Origin: Isoetes taiwanensis
Taxonomy: Eukaryota > Streptophyta > Lycopodiopsida > Isoetales > Isoetaceae
Direction: 5' to 3'
NCBI GenBank assembly: GCA_021234155.1
Contig: JAJEKV010000025.1
Coordinates: 6,677,310 to 6,741,309 of the forward strand
Length of the DNA stretch: 64,000 nt
Positions 32,099 through 44,000 of this stretch are shown here, in pieces (within the stretch, counting starts at the first letter, position 1; the number at the start of each line of letters is the position of its first letter). Position numbers and translations under genes: made by a program. Below the pieces are notes generated by a model. That model had not been told where the DNA came from, searched no databases, and was given only the letters and a program-made list of their open reading frames with translations.

Positions 32099-35000
32099 AT
32101 GAAATTGCTCAGGTATCACTATCTTCTGCTATCAAACATTTCTGTTCTGTTATTTTGCTGCATATTCCTTTACTTAAGATTTCAGCATAACCAAATTGTT
32201 TCCAGTGTTTTGGTGAAGAAAAATGAGTTCCCTTATTTGGCAATTGGAGCTCTTATCGGATTCTCCTTTGGCATTTGTCTTAGTACAATAATTCAATGGA
32301 AGGTATACCCTCTCTTTTTTTTTTGGAACTTTTCTAAGTGGCATTTTTTTTCTAGCATAGCATTGTTTCTATTTTTTATTAATTGTTCTTCTTAAGAACT
32401 TTTGGAAGGTGCCCTAGGCCATTATGTGAGTAAGGCCCGCACCGTGCATTTCCTAGTGTTGTAATAATTGATAGATAGGTAGAGGGGCATTGCATGCAAC
32501 TTTTACCTAGCTTCTAATAGTTAGTAGAACATTAATAGTTAGTAGAACATTATAAGATGTAATATAGGCCTATTAATATTGTGAAAATTCTCTCCCCATT
32601 GTTGTTGCTTTGTTGTTGTCCTTGATTGAAAATGTTGAATGCAGTTTGATGCACTAACGCAATTTGATACATTGAGGAGCAACATTACGAGTCTAAGCAA
32701 TGTAACAGAGCAACCAGATGTAATGTGCAACACAGATGAGACTAATGAGACTAATGTAAAGGTAACCAACTCAAATCTCAATTCGAGATAGTGATGTATA
32801 TAGGTGCTTTAAGTTCTTCCCCACATTATCATCAATCAAGGCACATTGATAGTTGACTCTCTACACTTGGTTAACAATTATAGCATTAAGGATTGATGTT
32901 ACATTAGGATGGATGGATGGATGGATTTTTCTAAAACTTAGTTATCTCGTATAGTTTGCCAATAAATTTAAAAATGTGTTCAATTTTCATCCTCTGGACA
33001 CGATTAATGCCAAAAATTACTTTCTAGAGTTTTTTGAACAAGCCAAGATATCTTTTGGTGATGAGTGTCGGTATTAAGCAAAAAGATATTGTCAACAATA
33101 CTATAACAAAGGTATATCGGTTATTCTCATATTCACATTTGTCTCTTGTGTGCATAAACAAACTAGAGTATCTCTTATTTAGTTCTCAGGGAATTGGACA
33201 ATAATGCTTTTGCATTACGATGATCATGTTGATGGTTGGGATGAGTTTGAATGGTCTCTAGACATCATCCATATTCGTGCACGAAAACAAACGAAATGGC
33301 AAGTTTTGAGTATAATATGTATTTCAATTAACAAAATCATCTTATGTAAGTTCTTCTTGTGTAATTAGGTGGTTTGCTAAACGGTTCTTGCATCCAGATG
33401 TAGTGCGACACTTTGATTACATATTCTTGTGGGACGAAGATTTGGACGGAAAACATTTTAATCCAGATGAGTATGCCACTCTCACATCCTTTTTATATAA
33501 CCATTGGGGATGGGACCGGTGCAGTGGGGTTTTGGGGGTTTTAGAGTGGCACTTTTGTGTTTTTTGCGATGCCTATATAAAGAGTTCATTTTGGGATGTA
33601 TGGTCAATCAAGAAGTTTTTTTTTTTTTTTTGAGGGTAAGAGTGTGTTTTGTTTGTTATTAATAATAATAATATAGATACAGAGAGTCCCCACAATGGGA
33701 CAAATAGGAAGCATTAGCGCTAGTATCCGGGATCTCTATGCATCAATGATGTGTGTACTTAGGGAAGTCCTATTTCCACAACAACATAATGGTAGAGAGA
33801 CCCCACCTAGTCAGTTACTCAGATTGTTTCCTCCATTATACTCAGATTGTTTCCACCATTAGATCTACCATGAAAGTCTAGGTCCTCAGAGCTCACCCAA
33901 TGGCATTTAAAGTAGATATAAAATCCTTCAATCTTACCAACTCTGTCCAATCCCTTATTGTAACTCATCCCCATCTTTCTATGGTGGGACAATGCCATTA
34001 AAGCAACTTCCTTATTGAAAAGACTCTTAAGTTTCTCAATAGAGATGGATTGCCCCCCCAAAGCGACATCGCACCGATGTCTCCATATAATCCAGAGAGT
34101 CACACTAACCAGGGAAGCATCAATACAATCTCTGTCCAAGATCATTACAACGTTCGGCCAACCAAGTTGGTGTATATGTAGTCTCAAAATAGGGCATACC
34201 CAATACCAAAATTCAATAATTTTTGGACAGAAAAAGAGATGTGAAAGAGATTCGCTAGCCTGGCACCCAAGAGGACATTGGTCTGCAGACACAATTCCTC
34301 TTTGGACCAGCTTCTCTTTAGTGTTGAGACCTTCTTGGAGAGCTTTCCATCTAAAAAATTGTATTCTCCTAGAGTATAAGGCTTTCCAGAAGTTTGCTAG
34401 GAGGAGCTTAGCCGCTGATCCATTCACTTGAAGCCTAGCCTCTGCTTTAAGAGGAGAGTCATCACAAAGAGCCCGATAGATACTTGCAACATTGTACGTC
34501 TCCTTACCTGCACAAGACCACTTTTCCTCAAGACCATTAGCCCCTGAGAGGAGCTTAACATTACTAGAATTTTTCGTAGTATCTGTATATCTCCCTCCCC
34601 TGCTCTTTGCACTTTGAGTCTAAATTCCATCCACGAGATCCATCTATCATTTTCCCAAAGATCTTTTTTAAATTTAAAGATCCCATGGTCTCTCCATTTC
34701 TTAAAGATGCGAGGATGAACTAATGCCAAGGGGCGGCCATTCTCTTCCCATACATGAATGTTCCGAATATCTTGGTTTTCCCAAAATCTTGAGGTACTGA
34801 CCAAGGGGAGCATATCTTTTTTGCACCTCCTCCAAGCATGAAGAATACGCCTCATGGTTTGGGAAGTGCCGGTGCCACCTTAAAGTTACAAAAAAGAGGC
34901 TCCTAATTCATCCCTAGGGAGAGATGGTTTACCTTGAATCTTGCCTGAGATCAAACCGATTAGCTTAACAAATGCCAAAGCAGGAGATGTACCCCCTTGT

Positions 35001-38000
35001 AAAACTCGCCAGATAAATCTGGCCGCCAGGGCTTGAGCCTGCGTAAAAGGATCCTTACATCCTATCCCTCCATCCCTTTTATCTCTACATAGCTCGGACC
35101 ATGCAACGTTAGCCATACCCCCCCAAATGAACTTTCTAATGATAACCTGTATTTGATTATATATTCCTTTCTGGGCTACCAACACTGACGAGGAATATAT
35201 GTGAGAGCTTGCCAGAACAGCATTAGCAACTGTTACTCTTCCTGCTACAGATAATCCTTTAGAAGACCATAACCCAACCTTCTTTCTAAGTTTGTCTAAA
35301 ATAGGAGCCCAAAGACCCTTCATACTATCTGAGACAGAAAGGAGCAAACCCAATAGCTTAACTGTTTTTCTGCAGCCACGACTGGGAAGCCCAATCCATT
35401 AGCACGAGGGTCAATATCCCCCTCTAAAGCCCATAAAACGGTACACTTGGTGGCATTTAGCCCAATGCCTGATATAACCTCAAAAGCAATCAATATCTCA
35501 CGAAAGGAATGGAAGCTACCATCGTCATACCTGAGGAACATAAAGGTGTCATCCGCATATTGCATGATTGTGAGTTTTTCTGCTTGACTCGGTATAACCA
35601 GACCACTGATGCCCCCTTCCAAAACTTTGAGATTAACCATCCTTGTGAGAAGGTTGGCCATAATTAAAAAAAGGTATGGGGCAAGCGGGCAGCCCTGCCT
35701 AATACCCTCCCTGAGATCAAAGAGACCAGAAGGCTCGCCATTAACCAAGACAGATGCAGAGGCAAATTTGTTCATTCCCATTGAAATGTCGATAAACTGT
35801 TTATTGAATCCCATATGGCTCATCACTTCTCGCAGACCATCCCACCTAAGGGAGTCATAGGCCTTTCTAAAATCCATCTTAATAAGTACACAACTTTGTC
35901 GTGTAGATCTGCACCAATGCATTCCTTCTCTAGCCGCTAGGTAGTTGTCCAAAATATATCTACCTGGCAGAAAAGCTGATTGCTCCCTTCCAATAACCCT
36001 GTTTAAGATAGGCTTAAGACGGTTGGCGATGTCTTTCATAATTACCTTATATAAGATATTTGTTAGTGCAATGGGACGCTACTCCCCAAGTGAGAGAGGT
36101 CTAGAAACTTTTGGGACCAAGGTGATGAATCCTGCCGCTAGAGTAGGATGTAATGAGCAAGAGGACCAAACCCTCCAAACAGCCTTCACAAAGTCTGGTC
36201 CAAGAGCGTCCCAGAACTCCACAAAGAATTCAGGAGGAAAGCCATCAGGGCCTGGGGACTTACTAGAGGCCAGAGAGCATAGTACTTTAAATATCTCATC
36301 TTCGCCCGGCTGACGCAATAAAGTTTGGTTGTCATCCATAGTAATCTTATGTGCCCAATCAATCTGGGCCAACCAAAGAGAGATTTGGGATTGATAAGAG
36401 GATGGAAGATTGTCTGCTTTGAATTGAGCCTGAAAGCTGTCCCGAATAAATGCCTTGATACCCCCGGGATCAGTAAGTGTATTTTGGCAATTATCCTTAA
36501 TTGAAGTAATACTGTTCTCTGCTAATCTGGCCCCTGCCATTCTAAAGAAGCACTTAGAATTTTCATGGGCTGATTCCGCGTACCACTTTGTTTTGGAACG
36601 AACCGCAACCCCCCTAGCTTCCTCCTCCTCAATAGCTTTGGCTTTTGTTTCCAGTTCCTCCTCTAAGGACTGCTTGTCTCTGTTATAGTAACAGTTCCTG
36701 CTTGACTACCCTTAGAAGGTTATACACGGCATCTTTTTCTTTCTTGAATTTCAAGCACTTATCCTTGCCCCATTTCTTGATCCACATTTTCATAAGGCTA
36801 ATCTTTTTAACCCACGCCTTCATGGAAGGGAGGCATTCCGCATTAGTTAGAGAAGCCAAGAAAGTCCTAAAGGGTCTGCAGAATGCCTCCTTCCCTAGTA
36901 GAGAGGTATTAAACTTGAAAGGCACATTCCCTCCTCTTCTTTTAGTAGGGATACTCTCCAATACTAACTTTTGTGGCACGTGGTCTGAATGCGAGAAAGC
37001 AAGCTCTCCTTCGACATAACATCTGTCCATGAAGGAGGTTGTCCTATTAGCCATGTAGAACCTGTCTAATAAGTAGTATACTCTGTCATGCCTCTTCTGC
37101 TTATTAGACCAGGAAAATGCAGCGTTAGATGGAGGAATTAGGGAGAAGCCAACGCTGTTTAAAAGAGAGTTCCACGCAACTTCTTCCTCTTGTAGCAAAT
37201 TTCTGTGCAGCCCAATTTTTTGATCCCATACATCTGTCATATTCAGATCCCCTCCAAGGATCCAATTTTCAACTCCAACACCCTGATGAGTTATCCAGAG
37301 CTCAATCTCTCTCCACATCACTGCCCTTTCTGCAGGTATATTAGAGGCATAAATGTTGATGAGCCCCCACATACAATTCTTTGTTTCAAGAATTACAACC
37401 TGCCATCTACCACATCCTCCTGCATATTGATATTTTTGGACTTGTCCCTTCCACAGAATACAGGTGCCTCCTTTAGTTCCTTCAGCCGCACAACTAAAGG
37501 AGGAGTAATTACCTCCAATCCAGCTGCCAATAGACCTGGCCTCAAAGTCTGGAAGTCTATGCTCCTGGAGAAGGATGACATCCGCCTTCATAGACCTGAT
37601 AGCTGCTAACACTCGCCCACGCTTAAGAACACCCTTAATGCCACGCAAATTCCATGAGACAATAATTATAAGTTGAAAGTTGTGGGACGTCCAACTATAT
37701 CATTGCCACCAAAGGCAAAACCAGTGATTCCAAGCCCTGAGTTTTTGAAAAGACATTCAATGACATCTACTAGAGATGATGTGCAAAGGTTGCGGAGAAT
37801 CTGGTCCGATTATTGCCCTCGAAGGTATAGCCACTATCCCACGACCACAAACTGATAGTACCAACCATATCCGAGGAATTTGCACCTCTAATTTTCCAGC
37901 TCCCAGCATTAGAATTCATTGTGAACTTTAAAGGTATGACCAATTCTCCCATTATCCACATCTAATTTGCTTTCAGTAGCAACTCGCCATCAACGGAGTT

Positions 38001-41000
38001 GCTAAAAGAAGAGGTCGAGGCTTTTTTCCTTTTCATCTCACCTAAGTTATCTGGATTCATATTTGCATCCAACTTATTTTTCTTGCCTATTAGAGCAAAT
38101 GGGTTCTCTAGCATCTCCATATCATCTACTGTATCTATATCAGTATCTGCCCAATTGGAGTTGCCTTTATGATTCCCTAGAGCCGATTCAAGGAGCCTTG
38201 CTCCTCGTGTATTCTTGGTTATCACACCTGCGAGATCCCTCTTCTCAATAGAAGATGCCTCTGAGATATACTTAGACAAAGCTGACATTGGTTGTGCAAC
38301 TGCACACTTTGAGTTCACCATGTTATGGGAGCCTCTAGATTTCCTGGCCAGATTTCTAGCTCTTATACCATGTTTGGAGGCCACCACTTGCCATTGAGTC
38401 TCCCCACCCAAGGTGTCCACTTTAGAACTTGGCACACTCGGGGTCGTGTTTCCAGGCACACCGGATGAAGAAGGGGTAGCGATAGCTAGTTCGGGAGCGG
38501 GAGTAAATGGGGGAGTGACCGCAGCCTGGAGGGGAATAGCTGCAACACTTGATTATAAGTACAATTGACTTTTGCTGTTGATCATTTCCATCTCAACTAT
38601 TCATGTGAGAATGGGCTATCTCGTATGCACCACCTATAAAGATGGTGCTACCACCTTGGCATCGTTAGATAGCTGTGGTGGATGCTTTATCCAGGAAACA
38701 TTTCCAAAAAAGATAGGCAATTCCGAAGATAAATGGGGGGAGTGAGTAGAACATGTTAGGTTAACATGAAACTTGTTGAATTCCTTCTTTAAACTCACTA
38801 ACATGTAGTAGAACGGATTATATTTGATGGTTATAATATTTATATGTCAATGGCAATTTACATAAGCATTTAAATAATAGACCATAGTACCCGTTTTAAG
38901 AAAATTGTACACCTTGTTATCTTTCACAAAGTAAGGTTAATGTCTTGGCCTATTATCTGCATCTAGAGACATGGAGAGAGAGGGGATCAATGTGTGTGTG
39001 CGCATGCACATGCACACATGCGCGCACGTTTATTACTGACCATGTCCTAGTTTGTTGATTGGATACTCCCAATCCAAAGTCCAAAGTCTAAGGACCGAAA
39101 CTCACCTGCATCCATCCAAGCGCTTATTATAGAGTGAAAATCGTAATAAGATTTGGGAATTGGAAGCTTCAATACTTCAGTCCAGTTGTTATCCATGTTA
39201 CATGTCAGGCTTCAAATTGAAACTTAAAACATTCAACAAGCACTAACTAGTCATAAAGAGTTCTTAAAGAGATTATTTTAGTGACTCATTTAGAGAAGTT
39301 GTAAGCTTGTTATCCACAATCAAGATGCAATATATACTGTATAACAAGATGGCCAAATGGATATAAATCCCTAAATCATCAATTTAATCACGAGTTTTTA
39401 CAAATATTCAAAAAGATGATTTGAATACCTGGAAAAGATCTTCTGTTCAGTACTTTGGCCTCTAATAAATGAAATTTGCCGCTATAGCAAATGAGCAGGG
39501 CAAAAGGAATAAATGCTATTGAAAGCATTCAATTCCTCGAAGAGAAAATAAGCAAGCATAAAAGAAATTCTTGCTAAAGCATAAAAAAGAACCAATTTGA
39601 AGAAATATCAAAATGCCAACAAGGTCGGATATGGCTGGATTTGCTGATCCGACTTGGTAACTATGCCAAGGGGCCGAAATCGGCCCTATGTAAGGGTCAC
39701 GTGCATATTGACAGAAAAAAGCTTTGTTTCTGTCACCGTAGTTTATTCTTAGGATAATTTTATTACTTTAGGCCAACATTGTTGGTTGTTTTACCTTGAA
39801 CAATATTTGCCATGGTCGGTAACAAATGCATAAATTGACAAAGCATAAGTCAAACTTCTTGTAAACAGGGAATCTCATCTGAGATTTCATGAGGAATATG
39901 TTTACTTAGATCTGGTCGCCATTGCGTTGCATTTTTTCTACCAGTGATGGCTCCCCTAATGGCGAGGCAAATTTTTGTTGTAGGATTAATGCTAAAGCAA
40001 CCAGCAAAGAATGTGATTCTGGCTCAACATAGGGTTCACTTTTTATGACCATGCCATGCCCAATAATAAGCGTATAATTACCCCATTGTTACCCTAGAAA
40101 ACACATATATACTGAGGATAATATTCTGTAATATAATACTGCATGAGGTTGTCATTACCTTACATTCTGCGAGGGATGGTTCACCTAATGGCAAAGCAAC
40201 CTTGTTTCCGTAGAAATAATGTTAATGCGGTTTTGACTTACTATAGGGGGTTCATTTTTTTCGTGACCATGGCATGTCCAGAATATATATACGTCACTGT
40301 TATCCTCAACAATGCATTTTGTGTGTGTGTGTGGCCGTGTGTGTTCGTGCATGCGCGCGCGTGTTATAAAGAACGCTAAAATATAATTGAAATTGAAACC
40401 ACTAGTGATACGATTGGAGGTATTGCAATGATGGGAATTCTTTGACCACATACAACAGGAGAGTAAAAAATAGACAAGAGATAATAGAAATCAATTGATC
40501 AACTATAACAATCGGTGTGAAGCCAGTACAACTGATAGGAGCTCTCTTTAACCACCCAACCGTGCTCAAGCACATGCAAGAAATCTTTATCTTGCCTCAA
40601 TAAGAATCTTCAAATCACAACTACAATAAAGCAGCACTGGCAATGGCTATGCCTGGGTGTTCTGATAGTTTTAAACAGAGACGATGCTTTAAGCAGGGCT
40701 GAATCGAATGCATAACTAAGAGTTTGTCATGGATTTATACAGATAGAAAGGCTATTTTTGGGATCAACCTTTTTGCATCTGGAATTAGGTTGAAGGAAAA
40801 AGGCAAGGAAAATCAGTCAGATGGGAATCGGCCATGTATAGCTAGGCGGCCTTTTTTTGAGGTTCGAATTCTTCTATGCACTGCCCAGTCTAAATAATCA
40901 GCATGCTCTGATTGGCACAGAGGCAAACATTCTCTCAGAGCAGCTTCATCGGCCTTCCATGCAGATTCAGACCAATTCCAGAAGACTGGGCGATGGTTCT

Positions 41001-44000
41001 TGGCTATAACACTCGACCCCGTTATCAGCCCTGCTATAACATATATTCTTTAAGCAGATATTATTTTTCCCTATAGGTTCCATGTATTTATGCCAGCAGA
41101 TCCTTGTTGGGCTTGAACCGCTTCCCCGATCCGCTCCATATCAACTCCTTCCATTCTTTCATTCGATCGACCTCGATTGCCCTATAAACCTGAAAGAAAT
41201 TTATCAACCCTTTTGTTTATCATGAGAGAAGTGTGCTAGTCCTTCCCTTCTTGAGATCAATCTTATGTCCCTGGGAATGTTCTTTTTCTGATCCTTCAGG
41301 GCATGGTCCGCACTTGAACAGAAAAATCTCCATACTGATCCATCAAGCAGGCGTCCCTCACTTGAACAGTCATGGCATTCCCAACCCTTTCTGTTGTTCC
41401 GGGTAGGTTTCCCTGCTCAACAGAAAGTAAATCCCTTTCTAGTCATCTAAGTTAAATATTCCCAAGTAACTTGAGCAAGAAAGATAATTTCCTTCAGTTA
41501 AGAAGTAATAAACTTTTTTTTTCTATTCAAATAAACAATCACACATATTCAGGTAGTTGTACGCAGCCTACTAAAACATAAACCAAATCAAGATAGATGA
41601 CCGATAGTTAATCGGCTTCTCTCAAACTCCCTTGCTATAGCTTTATCAAATTTCACGTGAGAACTGTCGGGTGCTTCTGCAATAGTATGCATCAACACTT
41701 TTCCCTTGTCTTCCTTGTTTTTGGGAGCTTCAGTTTGAGGTTTGTCAAATGAGGTCCACCGCACATATAGCAACCTCTTTCGATCCTGAGTTGTACGTTG
41801 ATTTGTATTGTTGATTTGTATTCTTGTTCCTGGTATTTGAATCTCTACGCTTGCCATTATTTTCTGGGGGGGTAACCGTCCCATATATCATACTTTGCTC
41901 CCTTGGGATTAAATTTTCTTTCTGCAGCTTCGGCTTTCCGCACCGCTTCATCCAATGTTTGTGGTTCAATGAGTCGTAAGTTCTGCATATAGTTCGTCCC
42001 TCAGCCCAGACATAAATTTCCTTGTTAATTTCTTATCGCTGAGACCTTCCATTTGAACCAAGAGGTGGTTAAATTTGCTTGTGTACTGATAAACAGATTC
42101 TCGTTCGCCTTGTGTGAATATATCCCACTCCCTTCTCAGATTTACATAGTAACTTGCAGGCAAATTATGACTTTCGAAGGCTCTTTTGAATTCCTGCCAT
42201 GTCTTAATCACAGAAGCCATTCTCTTCCTTCCCTGCCACCAAATTCGAGCTACATCTGTAAGATATTTATCCATTGCTTTAAGTTTTTGCCATTCGGTTG
42301 CTCCAACTCTTTCAAAAAAACTTTCCCATGAAGCTGAGAATGGATTTCTCTTTTCACCCCATCTGTAGGGGGACTTCTCTTTTCGCCTGAGAAAGTCGGC
42401 ATGCCCTCCACTTTCTCCAACCACTTAATCCTGGTTGAAGCATTAACTATATTGGGAGAATTTGGCGGAGAATTCGTAGGCGGAGGCGGATTAACGGGTG
42501 GAGGATGATTTGGAAGTGGAGGTTGGAGAATGATTTGGAAGTGGAGGTTGCTGGGAGCTACTAGGTAAAAATCCATAAAGTAATGCTATTTGCTCCAATT
42601 TTACTTGATAATCTTGCTCAGATGTAGGCGGTCGTAGATCAATTTGATTAGCAATTTGCTTGGCTATAAAATCTGCGGTTCTTAGCGCCTGCTGGTACTG
42701 ATTATCAGGAATATTAAAGCGGTTGGCCATTGCACAGGATATAGGATGGAATCTACGCTCTGATACCAACTGATACGATTGGAGGTATTGCAATGATGGG
42801 AAATCTTTGATCAATACAACAGGAGAGTAAAAAATAGACAAGAGATAATAGAAATCAATTGATCAACTATAACAATCCGCGTGAAGCCAGTACAACTGAT
42901 AGGAGCTCTCTTTAACCACCCAACTGGGCTCAAGCACAGCCCATCCTGGCTAGCCGTTACATGTGACATTGAGCACAGCATCCGTACGGGTGCTGGGATC
43001 ATACCTTCAGGAGGTTATGGACATGCGAGATCAGCTATGTCCTCGGGCACACACTTGACATGTATATATACATTGATGTATACTTATGCGGTTTTGACAT
43101 TCTTCTTATTATCGCCACGGTTTTTTCTCAAAACCCTTTGAGGGTTTTTAACCCTGACAAGAAATAAGTTTGTCAAGCGCCCTCTATATGGTCCCATAGG
43201 CCGATTGGCCTCAGTGGACGATAAAAAATCATTCTCATTCTCATTCTCATTCTTCAACAAGGATCTTCAATTCACAACTACAATAAAGCAGCACTGGCAA
43301 TGGCTATGCCTGGATGTTCTGATAGGTTTAAACAGAGACGAGGCTTTAAGCAGGTCTGAATCGAATGCATAACTTAGAGTTTGTCATGGATTTATACAGA
43401 TAGAAAGGCTATTTTTGGGATCAAACTTTTTGCATCCGAAATTTTCTTGAAGGAAAAAGGCAAGGAAAATCAGTCAGATGGGAATCAGCCATGATAGCTA
43501 GGCGGCGTTTTTTTGAGGTTCCAATTCTTCTATGCACTGCCCAGTTCAAATAATCAATCTGCTCTGATTTGCGCAGAGGCAAACATTCTCTCGGAGCAGC
43601 TTCATCGGCCTTCCATGCAGATCCGAACCAATTCTCTCAGACTGGGCGACGGTTCTTGGCTGTAACACTCGACCCCGTTATCAGCCCTACTATAACATAT
43701 ATTCTTTAAGCAGATATTATTCCCCCCATAGGTTCCATGTATTTATGCCAGCATATCCTTGTTGGGCTTGAACCACTCCCCGAGCCGCTCCGTATCAACT
43801 AGGACATTAAACTCCCCGAGCCGCTCCGTATCAACTAGGACATTAAACTAATCGTGGAGACGTTACGTGTAATAAGTATTTCACATCATCAAAGCTTGAA
43901 CCTTGTTATTGTTATTGTTATTGTTATTGTTAAGGAGTTTTTATCGATTCATATTAAAAAAAAATCAAAGCTACATATCTAACTTTTGAACAACAAAATA

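Larger units (their letters stand above)
33616..38560 (-). mobile_element. LINE (L1-like), minus strand, 5'-truncated in ORF1
   Basis: A run of 16 T at 33616-33631 is the poly(A) tail on the minus strand. Then follow the ORF2 C-terminal knuckle, reverse transcriptase, endonuclease (to 37648) and the end of ORF1 (37962 to about 38555), where the sequence stops. The family differs from the microsatellite-tailed LINEs and matches the copies at 57-60 kb and 62.9 kb by its poly(A) tail and zf-RVT motif. No target duplication was recognised. It lies in intron 5 of the DUF707 gene, antisense to it. Confidence 0.9.
40406..43797 (-). mobile_element. gag-only LTR retrotransposon (TR-GAG-like), both LTRs and TSD
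   Basis: LTRs at 40406-41143 and 42771-43797 both start TGATAC and end (G/A)TATCA. The 5-bp target duplication ACTAG is at 40401-40405 and 43798-43802. The internal 1.6 kb has a primer site next to the upper LTR and a purine-rich tract on the minus strand next to the lower LTR (GAAAGAATGGAAGGAGT). The only coding remnant is gag; no protease, reverse transcriptase or integrase is present. The upper LTR is lengthened by a nested LINE tail. Confidence 0.92.

Noticed and set aside
36079-36313. Plus-strand open frames opposite the LINE and gag genes (for example 35945-36313, 24008-24337)
   Set aside because: They are mirror frames of well-supported minus-strand reverse transcriptase or integrase sequence.
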